Assembly: GCA_043797735.1 (NCBI GenBank)
Contig: JAZDPH010000058.1
Coordinates: forward strand, 1-30,586
Direction: 5' to 3'
Length of the DNA stretch: 30,586 nt
Origin: BS750m-G77 sp043797735
GTDB lineage: Bacteria; Omnitrophota; Gorgyraeia; Gygaellales; Profunditerraquicolaceae
In this document: piece after piece, positions 23,319 through 29,938 of the stretch
How positions within the stretch are numbered: position 1 is the first letter of the stretch
Layout of the letters: each line of letters opens with the position of its first letter
Notes under the pieces: model-generated
What the model was told of the DNA's origin: nothing
Seen by the model: the letters and a program-made list of their open reading frames with translations, nothing else
Database searches by the model: none
Position numbers and translations under genes: made by a program

Positions 23319-24710
23319 ATGAAGAAAATCTATTTGGCTTCGGATTCTGCGGCAAGAAAAAAACTGCTTAAGGAGCTTGGGTTAAAATTCAAGGTTATGC
23401 CCAGCAGGATAGGCGAGGAAAAAAAACCCGCCCGCCTTTCTTGCGCGCGGTATGTCAAAAGAAACGCCTTAAAAAAGGCGAAAGAGGCCGCTAAAAAGGT
23501 CAAGAGCGGCATTATTATCGCTGCGGATACCGTTGTGGCGCAGGATAAAAAGATATTCGGCAAGCCCAAAGACTTAAATGACGCCAGGCGGATGCTTAAA
23601 AAAATATCGCGTAAGCCCCAGTGGCTTTATACCGGAATTGCGGTGATTGATAAAGACAAAAATAAGGTATTGCTGGATTATGAAAAGGCCAAGGTTTATA
23701 TGGACCCGTTGAATGATAAAGAGATAACCGATTATTTTAATACTGTTTCGCCGCTGGATAAAGCAGGCGGTTTTGATATCCAGGGCCGGGGGGCTTTTTT
23801 TATTCGGCGCATTGAGGGCTGTTTCTACAATGTAGTGGGCCTGCCTTTAAGAAAATTATACCGTATGTTTAAGCAGCTTGGCATAGCAGGAGGCATCTTC
23901 TGCCTTCTGTTCTCTGTTCTCTGTCCTCTGTTTTCTGTTTTCTGTCTCCTGTCCCTATCCGGCTGTACCACCGAATACAATATCGCTACCGGCCAGGAGG
24001 ACTCTATCTATTACGCTTACAGCACCGAAAAAGAGGTGCAGATGGGCAAAAACATCGCCAGGCAAGTGGATGAATCAAAAGAATATGAATTTGTCCAAGA
24101 CCCGCTGATACAAAAACGGGTGGAGGATATCGGAAAAAAAATAGCCGCAGTCTGCGACCGCAAAGAAATTGACTACTATTTTCAGGTCATTGAGGATAAG
24201 GAGGTCAACGCCTTTGCCCTGCCCGGCGGATACATTTACCTAAATAGCGGCCTGGTTGAAAAAGTAAAAAATGACGATGAGCTGGCCGGGGTCCTTGCCC
24301 ATGAAGTCGGCCATATCGTTGCCCGGCACAGCATTAAAAAACTTCAGGCAAGCCAGCTCTATACCCTGGCCAGGATCCTGGTTGCCCAGGCCCCCTCCAG
24401 CGGAGAGGTAGGGGCGGCCGCGGATGAGGCCTTTACCCAGATAATGCTGGGCTATTCGCGGGAGGATGAATTTCTTGCGGATCAATTGGGCGCGCGTTAC
24501 GCCAAGAGGGCCGGATACGACCCTTACGGAATGCTCAATTTCCTGGAAACCCTGGATGAGGTAAACAAGAGAAAGCCCTTAGGCCCGCCCAGGTATTTTA
24601 AGACCCACCCTTACATCCCTGACAGGATCCGCGTGGTAAAACAGGAGTTGGGTGAGCCGATAACCTTCAGTGATTATATAAACATTGAATATACGCCGCA
24701 TAAGCAATAA
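23319..24710 (+). CDS. Maf nucleotide pyrophosphatase fused in frame to M48 lipoprotein metallopeptidase
   Basis: One open frame of 463 residues holds two complete proteins. Residues 1 to about 188 are a full Maf/YhdE domain (LASDSAARKKLLKELGL, the catalytic DTVVAQDKKIFGKP, FDIQGRGAFFIRRIEGCFYNVVGLPL), a house-cleaning nucleotide pyrophosphatase or septation inhibitor. From M183 (MFKQLGIAGG) a hydrophobic stretch ends in the lipobox LSGC, C216. An M48 peptidase follows: HEVGH at 328-332 with third zinc ligand E384 in EFLADQLGARYA, as in BepA/LoiP-type lipoproteins. A cytoplasmic Maf joined to a periplasmic lipoprotein is implausible as a single chain, so internal initiation at ATG 23865 (281 residues, Cys34) is likely. 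The hydrophobic stretch is coded by the heptamer repeat at 23898. The start abuts the upstream stop codon. Confidence 0.88.
   Translation: MKKIYLASDSAARKKLLKELGLKFKVMPSRIGEEKKPARLSCARYVKRNALKKAKEAAKKVKSGIIIAADTVVAQDKKIFGKPKDLNDARRMLKKISRKPQWLYTGIAVIDKDKNKVLLDYEKAKVYMDPLNDKEITDYFNTVSPLDKAGGFDIQGRGAFFIRRIEGCFYNVVGLPLRKLYRMFKQLGIAGGIFCLLFSVLCPLFSVFCLLSLSGCTTEYNIATGQEDSIYYAYSTEKEVQMGKNIARQVDESKEYEFVQDPLIQKRVEDIGKKIAAVCDRKEIDYYFQVIEDKEVNAFALPGGYIYLNSGLVEKVKNDDELAGVLAHEVGHIVARHSIKKLQASQLYTLARILVAQAPSSGEVGAAADEAFTQIMLGYSREDEFLADQLGARYAKRAGYDPYGMLNFLETLDEVNKRKPLGPPRYFKTHPYIPDRIRVVKQELGEPITFSDYINIEYTPHKQ
23898..23953 (+). repeat. Eight tandem heptamers encoding a lipoprotein signal peptide
   Basis: TTCTGCC, TTCTGTT, CTCTGTT, CTCTGTC, CTCTGTT, TTCTGTT, TTCTGTC, TCCTGTC. 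Consensus [TC][TC]CTGT[TC]. Read through three frames, 21 bases give a 7-residue period: FCLLFSV, LCPLFSV, FCLLSLS, then GC. Confidence 0.9.
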
Positions 24711-24726
24711 CCGGCGGAAAAAATCC

Positions 24727-24755
24727 TTGTCCTCCGCGGCAAAGTAAACTATAAT
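24727..24755 (+). promoter_or_regulatory. Promoter of the trehalose operon, likely leaderless
   Basis: TTGTCC (24727-24732), 17 bases, TATAAT (24750-24755). With the usual six bases after the -10, the first transcribed base is 24762, the A of the ATG. No Shine-Dalgarno site is present. Confidence 0.7.
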
Positions 24756-24761
24756 AAAAAT

Positions 24762-26996
24762 ATGAAAAGAATTCTTTTATTTATCCTGCCGCTTTTGGTT
24801 ATCGTTACCGCGGTGGTGATTGTTTTCGGCATACTTCAGGCGCGTTTTGAGCAGGAGAGGCTAAACGATGACCTCAGGCGCAGGGCTAAGGCAGTTGCCG
24901 AAAGCACGGAGTTATCCGTCAGGGATGCCCTCCTTACTGCCAACCTTAAAACCGCCGGCATTATTGTAGGAAAATTCGAAGAGCGCAAAGTGCTTCAGGG
25001 CTGTGTTATTTATGGCCCCAGCGGCAGGATTCTGGCGATTACCCCGAGGATTTCCCTGTGGGGACAGCAGATTCAGGCAGGCGCCGGCAATATATTAAAC
25101 AATAAATCCCCCCGCGCCCAGACGAAGAAAATCGGGGAGTTTGATTTTTATAGTTATGCGCTTCCTGTGCTGGATGAGGAGGGTGGGCTTCTGGGAGGGG
25201 TAGAGGTTATTTATGATACCTCCTATATTAGCGCAAGGGCGGTAGATTTATGGAAGGGGATTATCGCTACTTTATTTACCCTGATAGTATTAATTCTGGC
25301 CATTTCTTTTTTCTTCCACCGGCGCATTTTTACCCTGCCGGTACAGCGGCTGACCAGTTGGTTTCATCATTTTCAAAAAGGTGAGACCGACAGCCGTCCT
25401 CCGATTAAGCATAGCGGAGCGCTGGCCAAGCTTGCCAGCGAAGTGGAGCAGATGGCATTAAGCATGAGGGTGGCGCGCAAGTCTATCTCCGACGAGGCAA
25501 GCAGGCGCCTGCGTAAAGACGATTTCTGGACCGAGGCCAAGCTCAGGGACCTGGTGCGCGCCAAGTTAGGAGAGAATGCCCTGTTTGTGGTCTCAAACCG
25601 CGAGCCTTATATGCATGTTATTGAGGGTTCTGATGCCAAGCCGCGCTGTGTGCGGCCTCCCAGCGGCGTAGTTACCGCCATTCATCCGGTTTTATGCGCT
25701 TGCGGCGGCACCTGGATCGCCTACGGAAGCGGAAACGCCGACCGGCAGTTTGTTAATTCCAAAAATAAGCTCGGCGTGCCTCCGGAGGATAACCGTTATA
25801 TTCTCAAGCGCGTCTGGCTGACCAAGGAGGAGGCAGGGGGATACTATTACGGATTTTCCAACGAGGGCCTCTGGCCCCTCTGCCATATCGCGCACACCCG
25901 CCCAATTTTCCGTGATACGGATTGGCAGGTTTACAAAGAGGTAAACCGGAAATTCGCCGACAGCATCCTTGAGGAATTGCCGGCAAAACACCCTTTTATT
26001 TTTATCCAGGATTACCATTTTACCCTGCTGGCTAAGATGATTAAAGAGAAGAGGCCCGATGCGATAATTGCCTTATTCTGGCATATACCCTGGCCCAACC
26101 CGGAGATTTTCTCTATTTGCCCGTATCAGGAGGAAATTCTTGAGGGGATGTTGTCTTGTGATTTAATCGGCTTCCACATGCAGTACCACTGCAACAATTT
26201 TATGGATACGGCAAATCGCCTGCTTGAGTCGCGCGTTGATACGGAGAAGTTCAGTGTGGTCCGTTATGGCAAGGAGACCTTTGTCAGGGCATTCCCCATC
26301 AGCGTAGAGGCCCCGCTTAACCTGAAAGTTTCCGCGGAGGAAGAGCGCCAGATGGAGAACATCCGCAAGGAATATAACCTGCAGGGAGTGATGGTTGCCG
26401 TGGCCGTAGACAGGATAGATTACACTAAGGGCCTGATAGAGAAGGTGCTGGCGATAGACCGGTTTTTTGAAAAATACCCCGAGTATAAAAAAAGAATCGT
26501 TTTTATCCAGCTGGCTGCCCCCAGCCGCACGCACATAAAACGCTACCACGATTTAATCAGCGAGATTGATGAACTGGTGGAGAAGAAAAACTGGAAATAC
26601 GCGCAGGAGAACTGGAAGCCGATAATTTATCTAAAGAGGCATTTCTCGCAGGAGGATATCCGCCCCTATTATTTATTGGGGGACTACTGCATAGTCAGCC
26701 CCATTCATGACGGGATGAATTTAGTCTCCAAGGAATATGTTGCCGCCAAAAGCGACCTTTCCGGCTGCCTGATCTTAAGCCGCTTTGCCGGTTCGGCAAA
26801 GGAACTGACTGAGGCCGTCCAGATGAATCCTTATTCCATAGAGGAGTTTGCCGACGCCATTAAGTCGGCAATAGAGCTGCCCGCCGAGGAGAAGAAGAGG
26901 CGGATGAAACGCCTGCGCAGCATCGTCAGCGAAAATAATGTCTACCGCTGGGCGGCAAATATCATTACGGAGCTCACCTCGTTAAAGAAGATTTGA
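24762..26996 (+). CDS. otsA: Membrane-anchored, HAMP-linked trehalose-6-phosphate synthase (GT20)
   Basis: 744 residues. The C-terminal part (about 270-740) is a GT20 trehalose-6-phosphate synthase, making trehalose-6-phosphate from nucleotide-glucose and glucose-6-phosphate: VVSNREPY (S278-R280), RPPSGVVTAIHPVL, FWHIPWPNPEIF, DLIGFHMQYHCNNF, DRIDYTKG from D550, and DGMNLVSKEYVAA from D650. Ahead of it are a membrane helix at about 4-24, an extracytoplasmic region (about 27-163) that looks Cache/PAS-like (YGPSGRILAI, YALPVLDEEGGLLGGVEVIYD), a second helix at about 166-187 and a HAMP-like linker to about 245. E. coli OtsA is about 470 residues without these. The enzyme is thus predicted to be at the inner membrane, facing the cytoplasm, and gated by an external signal. 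The last point is inference. It heads the operon with otsB, a DUF5752-like gene and treT. Confidence 0.9.
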   Translation: MKRILLFILPLLVIVTAVVIVFGILQARFEQERLNDDLRRRAKAVAESTELSVRDALLTANLKTAGIIVGKFEERKVLQGCVIYGPSGRILAITPRISLWGQQIQAGAGNILNNKSPRAQTKKIGEFDFYSYALPVLDEEGGLLGGVEVIYDTSYISARAVDLWKGIIATLFTLIVLILAISFFFHRRIFTLPVQRLTSWFHHFQKGETDSRPPIKHSGALAKLASEVEQMALSMRVARKSISDEASRRLRKDDFWTEAKLRDLVRAKLGENALFVVSNREPYMHVIEGSDAKPRCVRPPSGVVTAIHPVLCACGGTWIAYGSGNADRQFVNSKNKLGVPPEDNRYILKRVWLTKEEAGGYYYGFSNEGLWPLCHIAHTRPIFRDTDWQVYKEVNRKFADSILEELPAKHPFIFIQDYHFTLLAKMIKEKRPDAIIALFWHIPWPNPEIFSICPYQEEILEGMLSCDLIGFHMQYHCNNFMDTANRLLESRVDTEKFSVVRYGKETFVRAFPISVEAPLNLKVSAEEERQMENIRKEYNLQGVMVAVAVDRIDYTKGLIEKVLAIDRFFEKYPEYKKRIVFIQLAAPSRTHIKRYHDLISEIDELVEKKNWKYAQENWKPIIYLKRHFSQEDIRPYYLLGDYCIVSPIHDGMNLVSKEYVAAKSDLSGCLILSRFAGSAKELTEAVQMNPYSIEEFADAIKSAIELPAEEKKRRMKRLRSIVSENNVYRWAANIITELTSLKKI

Positions 26997-26999
26997 TTG

Positions 27000-27052
27000 A
27001 GATTGCTCGCAATGACGCGAGTGTTGTCATTGCGAGCGAAGCGAAGCAATCT
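27000..27052. repeat. Interspersed inverted repeat between otsA and otsB
   Basis: AGATTGC-TCGCAATGAC ... GTCATTGCGA...GCAATCT, the same family as 6203-6305. It sits between the two genes of one operon and would be transcribed as a hairpin. Confidence 0.85.
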
Positions 27053-27086
27053 AAAAATGAGGCCGTCTTGCCTCGTAATTACTTCT

Positions 27087-27881
27087 ATGGCTATGAGGCA
27101 TATCCTTAAGGAATGGGACAGGCTAAAGAAGTCCCTGGCGAATAAGCAGATTGCCCTGTTTTTAGATTACGACGGGACATTGACGCCTATCGTAGAAGTG
27201 CCGCAAAAGGCGGTTACGCCCGCGGAAATAAAGGATCTGCTTAAAGAATTGTTAAAGAGCCGCCGGTGTGGGGTGGCGATTATAACCGGCCGGGCGCTTA
27301 AGGATATCCGGGCAATGGTGGGAATAAGCGGATTAATTTATGTCGGCAACCACGGTTTGGAGATAGAAGGCCCCGATATCAAATATAGGAGCCATGTTTC
27401 GCCAAAGTTAAGATCCGTCTTCGACGGGATAAAAAGAGAGTTAGCAAAAAGGCTCACCAAGGTAAAGGGCCTGTTATTGGAGGATAAGGGCTTATCTCTG
27501 AGCCTGCATTATCGGCTGGTTGATAAAAGAAAAATTCCTCTGGTTAAGGAAAGTTTTGGGCAGGTGGCGGGGCAGTATTTGAACAGAAGGATAATAAAGG
27601 TTATTGCCGGGAAAAAAGTTTTTGATATAAGGCCTGCGGTGCAATGGGATAAAGGCAAGGTAGCCCTTTGGCTTCTTGCCAGGGAGCGTTTCAGTCGCGG
27701 CAAAAATGTCGTTCCCGTTTATATCGGAGACGACACAACCGACGAGGATGCCTTTAGGGCATTAAGGAACAAGGGGCTGACTATATTTGTAGGCAGCGCC
27801 TCAAGCGCTTCGCGGGCAAAATATTACCTGAAGGATACCGCAGAGGTTGCGGAGTTTCTAAAAAAGATCCTGGAATTATAA
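27087..27881 (+). CDS. otsB: Trehalose-6-phosphate phosphatase
   Basis: HAD-superfamily phosphatase that removes phosphate from trehalose-6-phosphate. 264 residues from ATG 27087. Motifs: LFLDYDGTLTP with catalytic D27 and D29, AIITGRAL, YVGNHGLEIEG, QWDKGKVALWLL and GDDTTDEDAFRAL. The frame is open further upstream to TTG 26997, but that stretch is a translation of the inverted repeat (LSLRAKRSNLK), so I reject it. ATG 27093 is an alternative. No Shine-Dalgarno site is visible. Placed directly after the synthase, so the two act in sequence; the hairpin between them could change the relative amounts. Confidence 0.93.
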   Translation: MAMRHILKEWDRLKKSLANKQIALFLDYDGTLTPIVEVPQKAVTPAEIKDLLKELLKSRRCGVAIITGRALKDIRAMVGISGLIYVGNHGLEIEGPDIKYRSHVSPKLRSVFDGIKRELAKRLTKVKGLLLEDKGLSLSLHYRLVDKRKIPLVKESFGQVAGQYLNRRIIKVIAGKKVFDIRPAVQWDKGKVALWLLARERFSRGKNVVPVYIGDDTTDEDAFRALRNKGLTIFVGSASSASRAKYYLKDTAEVAEFLKKILEL

Positions 27882-27903
27882 CAGACCAAATAAGCAAAAT
27901 CCT

Positions 27904-28575
27904 ATGGCCGAACTGGCAAAAGCTAAAGAACCTTTCAGGTTTTATACGCGCCTGCACCTTTCGGAGCTGACCGGGCTTGCCGCCTCTACCCTCACGGAGT
28001 TGCTGCGTTACCTGAAAGAAGTCCCCGGCTCCTGCATTTACCACCATACCCACAAGTTCCTGCAGCAGCACCAGTATCTTTCCCCTGAGCCCCCCAATGA
28101 TTTTGCTTACTGGGTCAGCGTAATATTGCGCGAGGAGGAGCTGGGGGAGAAGCTGGCCAGTATTGACACGGTGCAGTTTTCCAATATCCGCTCTTTAAGG
28201 GAAAAGATAATAAAGACCATAGAAGACCACCTGAAGGCTAATCCTCTGGCAAAATTAAGGTTCGCGCATGAAGACGAGGAGTTTTATTTTATCAAGGCAA
28301 TTAGTTTTCTTATTCCCACTAATTACGTCGTATACGATTTAAGGGAATTTAACGAGGTTCTGAAAAAAATAACTATCGACTCCATTTATTTCCATATCTT
28401 TGAGGCGCGCCTGCGCCTGGAGAAGCCGACCAATGATTTCTCCAACTGGATAGAGACTTCCCTGGGCGATAAGGGCCTGGCCTGTAAGATTTCCGCGCTT
28501 GACCCTTATACCTATACCCTGGAGGATTTAAGGAAACGGCTGATTAAAATAATAGAAAAAAAGATACCCGCGTAA
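27904..28575 (+). CDS. DUF5752-like protein with duplicated domain
   Basis: 223 residues, no signal peptide or membrane segment. Two similar halves are visible. Residues about 43-109 (IYHHTHKFL, PPNDFAYWVS, LGEKLASIDTVQF, LREKIIKTIEDHL) align with about 157-222 (IYFHIFEARL, PTNDFSNWIE, LACKISALDPYTY, LRKRLIKIIEKKI). I believe it belongs to DUF5752, which I recall near trehalose or glycosyltransferase genes; the function is unknown. The position between otsB and treT suggests a role in trehalose synthesis, perhaps as an enzyme partner or regulator. It is 22 bases after otsB and 7 bases before treT, with no clear ribosome sites. Confidence 0.75.
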   Translation: MAELAKAKEPFRFYTRLHLSELTGLAASTLTELLRYLKEVPGSCIYHHTHKFLQQHQYLSPEPPNDFAYWVSVILREEELGEKLASIDTVQFSNIRSLREKIIKTIEDHLKANPLAKLRFAHEDEEFYFIKAISFLIPTNYVVYDLREFNEVLKKITIDSIYFHIFEARLRLEKPTNDFSNWIETSLGDKGLACKISALDPYTYTLEDLRKRLIKIIEKKIPA

Positions 28576-28582
28576 TCATATT

Positions 28583-29803
28583 ATGGCAAAGTTAGAGCAA
28601 TATATCCCCATCGTCGGAAAGTCGGTAATAGATGACCTGCGGCTGATTGCCGAGCGGCTAAAAGGCAAGGTCATCCAGCACATTAACTCTACTGCCGTAG
28701 GCGGCGGGGTAGCCGAGATTTTAAACTGCATGGTCCCCCTGCTGAAAGAGCTGGGCGTGGATACCCGCTGGGACCTGATCAAGGGGGGGGAGCAGTTTTT
28801 TGAGGTAACCAAAAAACTCCATAATGTCCTGCATGGCCGGCCCGGAGACCTAACTGATAAGGACCTGGAGGTATTTATGGAGACCAGCCGCAAGAATATC
28901 CAGGAGATAGATACTTACGGCGATATAGTTTTTATCCATGACCCTCAGCCAATAGCCCTGGTAAATAAAAAAGGGGCCAATAAGGATAATAAATGGCTCT
29001 GGCGCTGCCATATAGACGTCTCCAATCCCCGGCAGAAGGCCTGGCGTTTTTTAAAGGAGTTCATAACCAAATATGACGCGGCGGTATTTTCCGCGCCGAG
29101 TTTTGCCCAGAGGCTGCCGATCAGGCAGTTTTTAATCTCTCCATCCATAGACCCTTTAAGCGATAAAAACAAGGAGTTGCCCGAGGAAACCATAGATGAG
29201 GTGTTAAAAAAATATAATATCGTCAGGGATAAACCCATTGTAACGCAGGTCTCCCGCTTTGATCGCCTCAAGGACCCGGTAGGGGTGATTGAGGCCTATC
29301 AGCAGGTAAAAAAATACAATGACTGCCAGCTGATTTTAGCCGGCGGCACCGCCTGCGATGACCCGGAGGGGGCAAAGGTTTTGGCTGAAGTGCGCGAAAA
29401 GGCCAAGGCTGATCCTGATATACATATTTTATTAATGCCGCAGAATGATATAGAGGTTAATGCCCTGCAGAGGGCCTCTGATGTTATTGTGCAGAAGTCA
29501 ATCAAAGAGGGTTTTGGCCTGACCGTTGCCGAGGGGTTATGGAAGGCAAAGCCGGTGGTGGCATCTAATATCGGCGGCATCCCTTTGCAGATAAAGCATA
29601 AGTATTCCGGCCTGCTCTGCCACTCCATTGAGGGGGCGGCATTTTCCATCAAGCAGTTTTTAAACAGCCCTGAATACGCTAAAAAATTAGGAGAGAACGG
29701 CAAGGAGCACATCAGAAATAGTTTCCTCATCACCCGCCACATCAGGGATTATATCCTTTTATTCCTCTCGCTCTACCACCCCGAAGACATAGTCTACCTT
29801 TAA
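28583..29803 (+). CDS. treT: Trehalose synthase, glycosyl-transferring (GT4, TreT type)
   Basis: Joins nucleotide-glucose and glucose directly to trehalose, and in known enzymes can run in reverse. 406 residues, the normal TreT length. N-terminal HINSTAVGGGVAEIL, a donor-binding motif of TreT, RWDLIKGGEQFFEVTKKLHN, then FIHDPQPIAL, WRCHIDVSNP, VTQVSRFDRLKDPVGVIEAY, and the EX7E region EGFGLTVAEGLWKAKPVVAS. A run of eight G (28783-28790) in the codons for KGGE is a slippage-prone spot. With OtsA/OtsB it gives the operon two independent routes to trehalose. Confidence 0.92.
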   Translation: MAKLEQYIPIVGKSVIDDLRLIAERLKGKVIQHINSTAVGGGVAEILNCMVPLLKELGVDTRWDLIKGGEQFFEVTKKLHNVLHGRPGDLTDKDLEVFMETSRKNIQEIDTYGDIVFIHDPQPIALVNKKGANKDNKWLWRCHIDVSNPRQKAWRFLKEFITKYDAAVFSAPSFAQRLPIRQFLISPSIDPLSDKNKELPEETIDEVLKKYNIVRDKPIVTQVSRFDRLKDPVGVIEAYQQVKKYNDCQLILAGGTACDDPEGAKVLAEVREKAKADPDIHILLMPQNDIEVNALQRASDVIVQKSIKEGFGLTVAEGLWKAKPVVASNIGGIPLQIKHKYSGLLCHSIEGAAFSIKQFLNSPEYAKKLGENGKEHIRNSFLITRHIRDYILLFLSLYHPEDIVYL

Positions 29804-29850
29804 CCATAAATAACTATAAAAATGCTTTTAAAAAGTCCTTAAAAAAGTTC

Positions 29851-29879
29851 TTGACAAAGTTTTTCTCATATGCTAAATT
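29851..29879 (+). promoter_or_regulatory. Promoter for the exported protein gene at 29939
   Basis: TTGACA (29851-29856), 17 bases, TAAATT (29874-29879) preceded by TGC (extended -10). Leader of about 50 bases with AAGGAGGG (29927-29934) before the ATG. Confidence 0.75.
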
Positions 29880-29938
29880 GCATCTAAATTAGAATTATCC
29901 GGTATTTCTGCAACCTTTAACCCTACAAGGAGGGCAAG

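Noticed and set aside
26997..27086. Upstream extension of otsB from TTG 26997
   Set aside because: The extra 30 residues are a translation of the interspersed inverted repeat; the OtsB family sequence starts near ATG 27087.
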